Assembly: GCA_015345905.1 (NCBI GenBank)
Contig: JADDTR010000006.1
Span: forward strand, 990,146 to 1,054,145
Reading direction: 5' to 3'
Source: Aotearoamyces nothofagi
Taxonomy: Eukaryota > Ascomycota > Leotiomycetes > Leotiales > Tympanidaceae
DNA: 64,000 bases
The position numbers were made by a program, and so were the translations under genes. Under the pieces are notes generated by a model that saw only the letters and a program-made list of their open reading frames with translations, was not told where the DNA came from and did no database searches. Numbering within the stretch: position 1 is the first letter of the stretch; each line of letters begins with the position of its first letter. This document shows, in pieces, positions 12,789 to 22,872 of this stretch.

Positions 12789-13339
12789 TGTATGTTGTCA
12801 CACAGACAGCCCCGTGACTCGCCCTCTTGGGAGCTTCCACCGGTGGAGGGGGAGGTCGACAGGCTAAAGAGAGGCCGAGGAGGAGGAGGAGCACAGCGTG
12901 GCCCAGTGAGGATTCACCGCTCTTTTGGCGACCCGATCGATGGTTCGTGGGCTCCAGCTCCCGCTCCAGCGAGAATGGGCAGCGCCAATGAGGGCTCGAT
13001 GAGGGCTCGTGAGGGCTCGTGAGGCCAGCGCCTGCACGCAGCAGCAGAGGGCTAGCAGCGCAGGAGAGGCCGCGCCCCCATCGCGTCCGTGCTGGGATTG
13101 GTGAGACGCGCGACCAAGGAGGCCAAACAGGCCCAGCGGAGCCACGGGAAGCCTGCGAGCGAGTTGCCAGTTGCGAGTTGCAGGTTCTGCGAGCTGCGAG
13201 GAATGCCAAGCCCGCCTGCAGCAGCGACGAGCGGCGGCGTCGTAGGCGACACGGGAAGAGGGAGAGGGACAGGCAGAGAGAGGGGACCAGCCTCTATCCA
13301 GTAGGGCCACAGACTGCAAAGAGCAAGCACCAAGCAAAA

Positions 13340-13376
13340 GGCCATCAATCCATCAATCAATCAATCAATCAATCAC
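13340..13376. repeat. (AATC)n tetranucleotide microsatellite
   Basis: Seven to eight tetramers of the AATC type. Confidence 0.85.
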
Positions 13377-13384
13377 ACACCTGC

Positions 13385-13475
13385 CTGCCTAGGCAGAGGC
13401 AGGCAAGGATAGGCAGGCACAGGCACAGGCAGAGGCAGAGGCACAGGCAGAGGCAGAGGCACAGGCAGAGGCGGC
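13385..13475. repeat. Hexamer minisatellite (CAGAGG / CACAGG)
   Basis: A run of alternating GCAGAG and GCACAG units with interspersed AGGCAGGC variants. It is imperfect and about 90 bp long. Confidence 0.8.
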
Positions 13476-14259
13476 CACCGCGGATCGTGATCGTGATCGT
13501 CGCGGCAGAGGTGCAGAGACATGCAGAGACGTGCAGAGAGAGAGAGAGAGACGTGCCTGGCAGTGGAATGGGCGCCGATCAAGGGGACAAGGAGACAAGG
13601 AGACAAGGAGACAGAGGTGCTCCGGCCCTGCCGCGGATGCGCTGGGAGGCAGCGCGAGGCAGGCGAGCGCGCTTCTTCTCTTCTTGGAAGACCGAGCACG
13701 ATTGATTCGTAAGGTAGTCTGGGCATCACCTAGCCCTGACAGCTGCTGCAGCAGAGAGGCATCCAGCCAGCATCCAGCCAGCATCCAGCCAGCATCCCAG
13801 CCGCACGGGGGGGGAGGCTCCATTCTTGTGGTGAAGCGTTCCTGTACGTAAGTAGCCTCGCGCCTCGTGCCTTGTGCCTCGTGCCTCGTGCGTGCCCTAT
13901 TGCTATGCCATGCCCTTATTGACCAGCGAGCGAGCAGGCTGGAAGAGGAGTTGTGCGTATGTACCTGTACAGTACAATAGCAGTGCAGTACAGTGCAGTA
14001 GTAGCCTGCCCAGCAGGACTGTACTGCAGCCATGGCCACCTGTCCAGAGCCCACAGCGCCCACAGTGTGTGCCGTATGCCTGGCCGCTGCCTACAGCCCC
14101 GACATCCAGCATGGCATCACGCCGAGGCAGTGGTCTGCACAGCCGTGCTGCGAGTCTCTGGCTACCAGCCCGCCGCGGCGAGAGGACCAGCCATCGTTCG
14201 TACCGTGCAATCCCGCGCAGCACCGTAGTCGTGGACAAGCGCATGTCCCGGAGTGAGTA

Positions 14260-14295
14260 TTGTCCTGTACCGTACCGTACCGTACCGTATTGTAT
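14260..14295. repeat. GTACC pentamer microsatellite
   Basis: Five GTACC units (about 14266-14290) followed by GTATT and GTATTT variants. It has the same 5-bp period and GTA core as the other pentamer patches but a different final base. Confidence 0.85.
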
Positions 14296-15112
14296 TTGTG
14301 TATTTGTATTTGCACGGTGCCCTGCATGCCTCGCAGCAGCGAGCCCAGCCCAGCCCAGCCGCGCCCAATCAGTTTAACTGGGCCCGCTGCGCTCGACGGG
14401 TAAATCGCCAGCTGCTGGCTGGGCTGGCACGCGGCCAGTGCCCGGCGCCCGTGCCAGTGGCCCCCCAGTGGTCCCACGCTGGGAAGACGGCGCCCCCAGG
14501 AGCCCCCCTAACGCGGCCTGTAGCTCGCCTGTAGGGCCCTGTAGTGCCCTGTAGCGCCTGTCGACAACCCCCCTACGCATCCCTACGCATCCCTCCGCAT
14601 CCCCTAACCTGCCCTTCTCATGCCCACTGCTGCTGTCACTGTCCTGCTGTCCGCGCAGGAGGTAAAGCGCAGGCCAGTGCTGTAGGGTGCTGTAGGGTGC
14701 TGTAGCCTGTAGCCTGTAGCCTGTCCGTCGCCTGTCAGTAAGATACGTACTGTACCGTACTGTACCGTTCTGTACCTGCCACGCCTGCCACGCCTGCCAC
14801 CACGCCTGCCACCGCACGCGGCCACTCGCCCGCAGCCTTCAGTACTGTCTGCCCTCCCTCCCTCTCCCTCTCCCGGGGTTCGTCGCCACACAGAGCACAG
14901 AAACAGCCCTAGACGGCTTCGGGCGCCAGTTAATTTAACACCCACTCCACCACCAATCTGCTTCTGGCATCCACCAACCAAAGCTTACTTTGCTTGCCTT
15001 GGGCCCTTGGATCTCGTTCCTCGCTTTATCCGAACATCCTAACTCCATCGCTCGCTCTGCACCCTCCTTCTCCCTCCTGCTTGCCCTTACTGTCCGTGTC
15101 CTCTCCATCACT

Positions 15113-15120
<8 letters not shown>

Positions 15121-15146
<26 letters not shown>
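15121..15146 (+). repeat. (CT)n tract upstream of the 15.9-kb gene
   Basis: About 13 CT dinucleotides inside a longer pyrimidine-rich region. CT-rich tracts of this kind are common close to fungal transcription starts, so it may mark the core promoter or leader of the gene starting at 15916. Confidence 0.6.
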
Positions 15147-15151
<5 letters not shown>

Positions 15152-15915
15152 TTCACATCATCACCCTTCTTCCCTTTTCCTGTCGTTGTCGTCCGTGCCT
15201 GTCCGCCCGTCGCCAGTCGCGCATCGTCCTGTTGCATTAGAGATTCAGAGGCTGGGTTTGCTGCCGCAGTTCGCGTTCGTCGCAAGCATCGATACCCTTT
15301 GTCGAGATCGGTCGTCCTGCTTGCAAAACTCGACCCTCCCCAAAAGCCTCCTTTTGGCAACCTTCAGCTGGTCTAAATACACCCTTTCTCGCCTCGATCT
15401 TTCCTGTTCTTCTGTTTTCCCTGCCTGAGAGATACCCCACGACGGCTCTGTAATTCTTCTGCCACGGCACATAATCCACGGCGTGTTGTGCTTTTTTTTT
15501 GATTTCTTCCGAGCACCCGCGTCTTTGTGAGCTCCATCTTCAGGACCCGCATTTCAGCAGAACCTGCAGTATATTCACCACGCACTGCTGTCCCCCGTCA
15601 CGATCCATTTCGTGTGGGCTCAGGCGCTGATTGCTCTTCACCTTCTCGTTCACTCAGCCTTCACAGCAATAATTCTCGCCGACGCAATCAAGCAAACTCC
15701 CCCAAGTCGATTCGATATCACACACTTTTAATTCCTTTAATACTGTTGAGGCAGCCGTCAGGAGCTACCCTCACACGATTACTTCGACCGGCCATACGCT
15801 CTCTCTTGCCTCTCGAAGGTACATCATCCCAACTCATCACGCTGACACCGTGTCGGCACCAAGTCATCACACCGCAGCAGCCTCCACTGTACAACATCAC
15901 GAACTTGCCTTGAGT

Positions 15916-17601
15916 ATGGACGCAGGCGGTCTAGCTCAGATGTCGTACAACAACTTCCCTTCCATTGGGGTTCCTGGCTCTGGATTTGCTTCCAGGGGCA
16001 AAGGCGCCCACATCAAGCGCCTCTCGTTCGAGCCCTCTGCAGTCCCCGACCAGCATGGCAACGGCGCTCCTACGCCACGAACAAGCCGATCTCACCTGCT
16101 TGCGGGCTTGAGAACGGCTCCAAAATCGGCTACTTCCAGCACATTTCCTCCCTCTGCACCACCGACCCAGTTTCAACACCGCACCGGCCTGGAGGGCAGC
16201 ATGTACTCTGACAACAAGGAGAATGCAAGATCCGGCTATGGCGGCCCGAAGACCTCTATCGGTTCCAGCTTCAGCACGCAACAGAACGGCTACGCTGGTA
16301 ACCGTCAGATGTTTTCGCTCCCTGAACAAGTCCTTGCACCCCCGGAGATCCACATCGATCAGCAAGGCCAAGATCAGATGGACCCAAGTCTGTATGCCCA
16401 GCTGGTTGCCACCAACATGTATCTGGCAGAGCAGCAGCAGCGCTTGCAGCAGCAGCTCATCAACGTCCAGGCTGCTGCCCAGCAGTTTCAGGGCATGAAC
16501 TTGGGACAGATGGGTCACCAGATGCCTCAGCAGCAATTCTCTACACCTCCAATCACCCCAAATATGGGCATGTATCAGCAAGTCAAGCACAATATGCAGC
16601 CTATCATCACTCAGGTGGTTGGAGCTCAGCCAGGCGTTTACTCGGTCTACAACCCAGTGACGGGCCAGCAGTCATACTATCTAGACCAGAGCCTTCAGCA
16701 AGGATATCTGGAGAATCAGCAAGGTGGTAACTACATTGGGAGCAACTCGCCCCCACAACAGCCCGGCACTCCTCGTTTCCAGGTGTCACCTCCCCCTAAT
16801 AATGCGCCTGTCAGAAGCATCTCACCTCCCAAGAAGACAATCTCGCCTCCCCAGGATCACTCTCCGCTACCGCCTCCTTCTGCCAATGCCTTCCGTCGTG
16901 GCCATAAGAAGGCATCGTCTATGGCAAACGTAGTGCCCGGTTCTGCAAGCCTTGATGGTTCAAGAACCGCAGGTCCTAAGACTGCCGGCTTCCCTGTCAC
17001 TCCAATGACTGGTACCTTTGGACCTGGTCAGGCTCGTGCTGGAGAGCACCCGATCCGTCAGCCAAGAGGACCTCCTTCTCTAGACGAGTTACGTGCTAAG
17101 CCAACAACGAAGTTTGAGGGCAGCAAGAATTTTGCCACTCGCCAGCGTCGAAGTGCTGTCCACAACCTCGTACGCGCTGGTCTGGAACGCCGTCGGACTC
17201 CGGGGTCTGGCTCTGCTGGCAGCATTACTCCCATCAGCGAGAGCGGCGAGATCACCTTCTCGATCTCGTCTGAAGATGACTCGGACAGCAGCCACAGCTT
17301 CAGTGGAAACCTTGCTGGACGACCAAGTCTCGGAAACCCTCGAACTTCTGCTCATGGCGCTATCGGCTCCGAGAGGCCATCCTCGCGTCACAAGGCAGAG
17401 CGTTCGCAGGAACGTAACTCGGTCGACAGTACCTTTACCACTGCCAGTGTTTGCAGCGATGAGAGTTCTGCTGTTGGTGGGAGCTTTGCTGCAGTCTTTC
17501 GGAATGCTGGAAAGAAGCCAGAAATTGCTGAGCCGGAACGCCGCAAGGCCCCAATGCTGGTATTGACCTCTGCGGAGAAGCGCAAGAGCTCTGTGTTCTA
17601 A
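15916..17601 (+). CDS. Large low-complexity fungal protein, function not recognised
   Basis: Single exon, 561 aa. The ATG at 15916 is chosen; the frame is open upstream but has no ATG there. I do not recognise a named family. The protein is mostly disordered: a Ser/Pro/Thr-rich N-terminus, a Gln-rich predicted helix (LYAQLVATNMYLAEQQQRLQ ...), a Pro-rich middle with repeated SPP motifs, a basic block (PTTKFEGSKNFATRQRRSAV ... AGLERRR) that looks like the most ordered and probably conserved part, and an acidic/Ser tail. Two sites fit the NDR/Cbk1 kinase consensus His-x-Arg/Lys-x-x-Ser: HIKRLS (H32) and HKKASS (H330). Similar layouts occur in post-transcriptional or polarity regulators, but that is inference. 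It has a pyrimidine-rich leader of probably several hundred bases. Confidence 0.85.
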   Translation: MDAGGLAQMSYNNFPSIGVPGSGFASRGKGAHIKRLSFEPSAVPDQHGNGAPTPRTSRSHLLAGLRTAPKSATSSTFPPSAPPTQFQHRTGLEGSMYSDNKENARSGYGGPKTSIGSSFSTQQNGYAGNRQMFSLPEQVLAPPEIHIDQQGQDQMDPSLYAQLVATNMYLAEQQQRLQQQLINVQAAAQQFQGMNLGQMGHQMPQQQFSTPPITPNMGMYQQVKHNMQPIITQVVGAQPGVYSVYNPVTGQQSYYLDQSLQQGYLENQQGGNYIGSNSPPQQPGTPRFQVSPPPNNAPVRSISPPKKTISPPQDHSPLPPPSANAFRRGHKKASSMANVVPGSASLDGSRTAGPKTAGFPVTPMTGTFGPGQARAGEHPIRQPRGPPSLDELRAKPTTKFEGSKNFATRQRRSAVHNLVRAGLERRRTPGSGSAGSITPISESGEITFSISSEDDSDSSHSFSGNLAGRPSLGNPRTSAHGAIGSERPSSRHKAERSQERNSVDSTFTTASVCSDESSAVGGSFAAVFRNAGKKPEIAEPERRKAPMLVLTSAEKRKSSVF

Positions 17602-18530
17602 ACGTCTCCGAGGGAATGTTCTCACAAAAATTGCCATCCGATTTCTCGAGGTAGATCCTTGAACTTCTGGACGACATACTCTAGAAAACAATTTGATATT
17701 GCATTCGATGTGCATATTGTTCTTTCTCAACTTTACGCCGATTACGAACGATTACAAGTCGATAATGGGTCCCCCGACCTCTCTTAGTTTTATGACTTCA
17801 ACTGCGATCAAGGCTACTTTGGCCATTTCCATTCGCTATCACAAAACACAAATCGATTACTTAGTCGAGGGCTCTCTTGACCAGATGACTCATTGGATTG
17901 CATCTATGACTTCTGGTCATACGCCCTGGATATCCTGACCGTTCAGGATTTGCTCAGTGTTTTATTTGCTTGCGGAGTGCTTTTATTGGTTGGTGGTTAT
18001 GCTGGGGGGTGGGTTTATGGATGGGGCGTGGATAGGAATGAAGGAGATGTGGATCTGAATGATGCTTTTGCCCATAAATCTTGCTTCGATGGCTGGAATG
18101 CTCTTGATACAAGAGAGGTATGATAGGACTGGCATAGTGTAGCTCCATAAGCCAATAAACGACCTTGAAAGCAGCGATGTTTCGACGTGAAAGTTTGAGT
18201 GATATGACTGTGACGTGAAGACTGGAGATCTTAGACGACGAAATGATTGCCTCGTGTACGTCGTGAGGTTAGACGTTACAGATTGTGTATGCAGTAGTGC
18301 ACATGTGGCAGTTTCCCCTTGAGATCTGACGCAAGGTTTGCCGGGAGACGCGTGGGAATTCTATTCTTGGTATATCTGCATGGCTAGCTAGTGCTGTGCA
18401 GTGTAGTGTAGTGCGCGCGCCGACTCTTATCTGGGTACCACCGTAATTTTATTTCCGGGCGGGCGGGCACCTCGGCACCTGGCACTCGGCGCCTCTCCGT
18501 CCCCTCCCCTCCCGCCCCCCCCCCCCATTG
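17602..18530. other. Intergenic region, no gene seen
   Basis: 3' flank of the preceding gene, then non-coding sequence. No exon-like open frame is supported. Pentamer-like GTGTA/GTAGT repeats occur around 18393-18412, and a C-homopolymer ends near 18526. Confidence 0.5.
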
Positions 18531-18533
18531 TAC

Positions 18534-18634
18534 CTCTCTCCCTGGGCGGAACGACTGCACACTGTCCCCTCTCTCCCTCGGCGGAACGACTGCACACTGT
18601 CCCTCTCTCCCTCGGCGGAACGACTGCACACCGC
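18534..18634. repeat. Three tandem copies of a 34-35-bp unit
   Basis: Copies start at 18534, 18569 and 18603. Each has the form CTCTCTCCCT, then GGCGGAACGACTGCACAC, then a short CTGTCCC tail in the first two. They are nearly identical, which implies recent duplication. Confidence 0.9.
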
Positions 18635-18740
18635 ACTGCTCGTCTCTCGCGGCTACCAGTCGACGGGATCGGCGATGCTTATCCTCGCTCCTCCCCGCTT
18701 CTCCGGAGGGATTGGCGGATGCTGCGAGGTGGTGCTTCTT

Positions 18741-19080
18741 GTTGTTTTTTGGAGGGGAGAGAGAGGGAGGAGAGAGGAGGGGAGAGGAGGGAATAGAAGG
18801 AGAGGAGAGAGGAGAGGAGAGGAGGGAATAGAAGAAGGAGAGAGAGGATAGAATAGAAGAGAATAAAAGAAGAGAGAATAGAAGAAGATAGAATAGAAGA
18901 GGTTAAAAAAGAGGTTAAAAGAAGATTAAAAGGAGATTTTAGATATAGATAAAATAGAAAAAGAGAAAAAGAGAAAAGAAAGGAGAAAAGAAAAGGAAGA
19001 GAAGAGATAGAAGAGAGAAAAGAAAGAGAAGAAAAGAAAGAAATTGATCTAAAGAGCTAGAGAGAGAGAAGAATAGAGAA
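18741..19080 (+). repeat. Polypurine tract grading from G-rich to A-rich
   Basis: About 340 bp almost purely A and G on the plus strand. The left end is dominated by GGAG/GAGAGG units, the right end by GAAAAG, GAATAG and TTAAAAG units. It forms the left shoulder of the AT-rich island. Confidence 0.8.
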
Positions 19081-20109
19081 TAAAAAATAATACTATTAGA
19101 AGATAGATATACTATACTATTATTAGAAGATAAATATATATCTATAATATAGTAATATATTTTATAAACAAGTTATATATATAGATAGACAATTTTAAAA
19201 AACTCTTTAAAAAATATAATCTTTAACTCTATAGATAATAGCTATTCTAGATTATTAATAGACTTCTAATATTATATATATATATATAATTATTATATCT
19301 AAAATTATTATATAAACTATAGTACTATTATTTTATCTCTAGCTATATAGTAGTTCTAATATCTTCTAGATAGATTTAGACTTTAGTAGTAATAATTAAT
19401 TACTTTTCTATAATCTCTAGATCTTTTATATTAAATTATTTTATAATTATACTTTTAGCTAAATTTAGTTTTAAATTCTATACTATATATAATAAAGTTA
19501 GAGATCTAGTTTTAGTCAATTGATAATATATTATATCTAACTGAAAAGAAGATTAGCTATTTCTTAAAAATAGTTTAAAGCTTGAATAGAAATATATATA
19601 TAGATTAAAGTTATATTAAATAATAATTATCTTTCTATATAGAGTTATTTTTTTTAAGTTAGATAAACTAGTATATTATAAAAGTATTCTATAAAGTTGA
19701 TTATATAATATTTTCTCTAAAATATTATATTATCTTTCAAATAGTTTAACTTCAATCTTATTCAATTAATTAGATAGTAAGAACTATTCTATTATTTTAA
19801 AAAGAAGCTATTGATTTAGTTGATAGTAGTATTTAAACTTATAATCCAAGAGTTATATTTATATAATTTTTAAATAGTTTATTTATATAGATAGCTTGTC
19901 TATAAAGTATATTAATACTCTAAAATATTAAAGTAAACTATTATTAAATCAATAGTCTTAGAATAATAAATATTACTAACTATAGAGATTGATATATACT
20001 ACTTCTAGAAAACTGCTTTATATAAATATCCAATTGATATAGTCTGTATATTTATATCTATATATAAGAATCAAGTTCTTGATAGATTATATTATAAAAG
20101 AAGGCTTTA
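19081..20109. mobile_element. Extremely AT-rich island, probably a RIP-degraded transposable element
   Basis: About 1 kb composed almost only of A and T, with dense TA dinucleotides and stops in every frame. In Pezizomycotina such islands usually arise by repeat-induced point mutation (C to T, preferentially at CpA) of duplicated elements. No residual reverse transcriptase or transposase reading could be made, so the element class is unknown. The island ends abruptly at a normal-composition segment (from about 20110) that is unmutated and could be a terminal part of the element or unique flank. Confidence 0.6.
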
Positions 20110-20301
20110 ATAGTTGTATTCTAGCTGCTTATATAGCTGCTAGACACTCAGCTCAAGGTGGTTGTAGCATTTGCCAAGTCTTCTACTCGAGGTTGTATTG
20201 TCGTTGTCTGTCTGTCTGTCTTGTCTGTAAGTAAAGGAAATACAAAACATATACAGACCAACAGCCTTGCCTCGAGAAAATGTGGCCCGTGCCAAACCGG
20301 T
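20110..20301. repeat. 192-bp direct repeat, copy 1 (left of the N)
   Basis: Identical by eye to 20303-20494. The two copies are separated by the single N at 20302. The likeliest reading is an unmerged overlap of two contig ends. Confidence 0.95.
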
Positions 20302-20302
20302 N

Positions 20303-20494
20303 ATAGTTGTATTCTAGCTGCTTATATAGCTGCTAGACACTCAGCTCAAGGTGGTTGTAGCATTTGCCAAGTCTTCTACTCGAGGTTGTATTGTCGTTGT
20401 CTGTCTGTCTGTCTTGTCTGTAAGTAAAGGAAATACAAAACATATACAGACCAACAGCCTTGCCTCGAGAAAATGTGGCCCGTGCCAAACCGGT
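20303..20494. repeat. 192-bp direct repeat, copy 2 (right of the N)
   Basis: Exact copy of 20110-20301 at an offset of 193 bases. It contains a short (TCTG)n run and continues into GC-rich DNA after 20494. Confidence 0.95.
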
Positions 20495-22165
20495 TACTTC
20501 TGTCATCCCACTGTAGATACACCGCAAATACAGCGTTCAGCGCCGGCATGAAGCCGCCTTGCAGATTGCGGATAGCAAGGGGGGTGCTCGCCACCATGCG
20601 GCGGGCGACCAGCCAGCAGAAAGCAGAAAGCAGAAGCAGCAGAGAGAGCCGCCAGCGCCAGATCCGTCGAGACCCGTCTCGCGGATTTCCACCTCTGCTC
20701 TGCTCGCTAGCTGCGATCTCGGATCTCTGCCTGTTTGTTTGTCCCTTGTGCACTTTCTCTTGCTGGCTAGGCGCTGGAGGGGCGGAGTGGCTGGGGCTGG
20801 CTGGACGACAGGGTGCGGGTGCGAGGTTCGGGATGTCTGGTTTGGGATTGCCGGCGGGCTAGGGTAGGGGAGGGGAGGAGAAGGTTAGGGTTATAGGATC
20901 GGAAAATGGAAAAAAGGAAAATGGAAAAAGGGACTTTCGGTCGGTCTGTCTGGAGGAATGGGTTTGTAGGGGGTTTTGTAGATGGATGGATTGGAGGATG
21001 GATGATAGATAAATGGGTGATAAGAGGAGAGGCAAAGACGAGAAGAAGATCGCTCTCTTTCCCTCCCCGACACCGCCATCTAGAACCGGTGCCGAGAGGA
21101 CAGATGGACGTCACGAATTCTCCGTCTCCAGCCAAATGAACAACGAGAGCCCAGCTACCGGGGTCACCTCCAGCCCAAGGGCCCAGAAGTACCGCATCTG
21201 TACGTCCTCGAGGTCGAGTCCTCCGCTCGAGTCCCACGCGCGTACGGCCAGAAGATCCCCTGCTCGACCACGTGTACGGTGAGGGTCTCCGTGAGACATA
21301 ACAGCCGCGAAACGTGAAGGGGGAGAGGGAAAGTCGGTCAGGCTGCTGGACGCCTGCATGTCTGAGTCTCGGACGTCTGTGCGCGGTCTGGTATGGCATC
21401 AATCTATCTGTCTCTGGAATTTCTCGCTGGTCAATCAATGAAATCCTCTTGCGTGGCTGGTGTATGGCTGGGTGGGTGTCTCTATATGGCTGCTTGTTGC
21501 GACGGCTACGGCGACGGCTACTGCGACGGCGTCTGCGGCGGCGACTGCAACGGCAACTCTGTTTCCATTGCACCTTTTTTTCATAGGCCGCAGGTTTCAG
21601 ACCCGGGGCGAGACCGCCAGCCTGCCCTGCTACAGGAGCTGCGTACTGTCCCCACGGCCACCCATCTGCCGACCTCACCGATTCCCAAGATTGCGCGTAG
21701 CTGGCCGTATTCGCCCATGTCCATTGGGTACCATGTCTCATGAGCACGCCGAGTAAGGTAGCCACAGCAAGCAGCTACGGCAGTGGGTGATGCGATATCA
21801 GAAAACTCAGACCAGCCTCGCCTGTATACCGCCGTGGTGCTGACCCGCACGTCTTGTCCTGCATGGACGGAGACTATACAGCGCTGTAGTATACTTCACA
21901 TGCGTACAGTGCAAGTGCCGTCTGCCCGTTCTATACTGTAGTATATCTCGGGATCCTGCCGGCGCTCCCTGGGAGGCTAGAAGCATGGATCTGCAGCGCA
22001 CCTTCCCAGCGCCTCGGCGAGATGTGGATGTGCTGCGATGCTCGATGAGCACATCGCGGGCCCCTCTCGGTCCCGCTTCCCGCTTCCAAAGGCCTGCTGC
22101 GAAGGTCGTCGGCGACGTTGACGTTGGCGTGGACGTGCGGCGTCAAACTCTCTACTGACAGCAGC

Positions 22166-22250
22166 TGTGCTGTGGTGTAGTGTAGTGTAGTGTAGTGTAG
22201 TGTAGTGTAGTGTAGTGTAGTGTAGTGTAGTGCTGTGCTGTGCTGTGCTG
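22166..22250. repeat. TGTAG/TGCTG pentamer array
   Basis: Eleven perfect TGTAG units (22176-22230) followed by four TGCTG units (22231-22250) and preceded by TGTGC and TGTGG. This is the longest pure pentamer array in the window. Confidence 0.95.
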
Positions 22251-22427
22251 TAGCGGAGCCGTCTGCCGTGCTATAGCGCCGAGGATGCCCAGGATGCCCA
22301 GGACGCCCAGGATTGGCGACGTTAACGTTTCCGAACCCAGCTAAACCCGACAGCCGAGCTGTCCCAGGCATGTGTACTGTCCTGACTGTCCTGACTGTCC
22401 TGCAACTGCACTGAACGAACCGGTGCC

Positions 22428-22465
22428 AGCGACCTGCGACCTGCGACCTGCGACCTGCGACCTCA
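22428..22465. repeat. 7-bp minisatellite (GACCTGC)
   Basis: About five consecutive GACCTGC units ending in GACCTCAC. Confidence 0.85.
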
Positions 22466-22872
22466 CTGGGCCTGCACCACCGCGCTGCCCTGGGCCGGCT
22501 CAATTCCCCTGCTGCACTGCTGAGCATTGATTGGGCTGGGCTCGCAGGGCAGTCACCTCATAGCTAGGTTTTGATCGCTCCATGCGAGATGCCGACGTTA
22601 TCTATCGAGGACTACCCTCCCCAACGGTAAATGCTTCTCTCCCTTAACACCACCTCTCTCCATCTACTTCTCTTCCTTTTTGTATTTTTGGGCCCCATCG
22701 TGCAGCTTTGAGGCCTTCTCTCCTTAGCAATGGCGTTTACTTAGAAGCTCCATTGCCTAAGTTCTTACTTACCCGGAGAGGAGTTGAGAGGGAGATCCAA
22801 TCCCTGCTTCCGGGAAGGGAGAGCTTTTTTTGCCACGCCCTAGCACGCCGATTTTTTTAATACTGCCACGGT

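Larger units (their letters stand above)
10988..15915. other. 4.9-kb GC-rich, repeat-rich block without a convincing gene
   Basis: Longest gene-free stretch of the window. It holds minisatellite and microsatellite patches: GGATG runs (12160-12178), CTA/CTG triplets (12030-12062), GTACT (12763-12788), AATC (13340-13376), CAGAGG/CACAGG hexamers (13385-13470), GTACC (14266-14290), CTGTAG-type repeats (14675-14725) and a CT run (15121-15146). Long open frames on both strands are a by-product of high GC with few stop codons; their translations are Arg/Pro/Ser-rich and match no family I know. From about 14.9 kb the DNA is pyrimidine-rich on the plus strand and is probably the promoter and long leader of the downstream gene. 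Confidence 0.6.
20495..22872. other. GC-rich gene-poor block
   Basis: No convincing gene. The long minus-strand open frame at 20767-21765 is Arg/Ser/Pro-rich and unlike any family I know, so it is taken as chance coding potential in GC-rich DNA. It carries triplet-like runs (21500-21555) and a pentamer array (22166-22250). From about 22600 a pyrimidine-rich region leads into the next gene and is probably its promoter and leader. Confidence 0.6.

Noticed and set aside
12493-13209. Minus-strand frame of 238 codons
   Set aside because: Runs across pentamer repeats and low-complexity DNA; competing frames of similar length exist on the other strand.
20767-21765. Long minus-strand open frame (332 codons) in GC-rich DNA
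   Set aside because: Arg/Ser/Pro-rich with repeat-derived runs and no recognisable family; long frames are expected by chance where GC is high.
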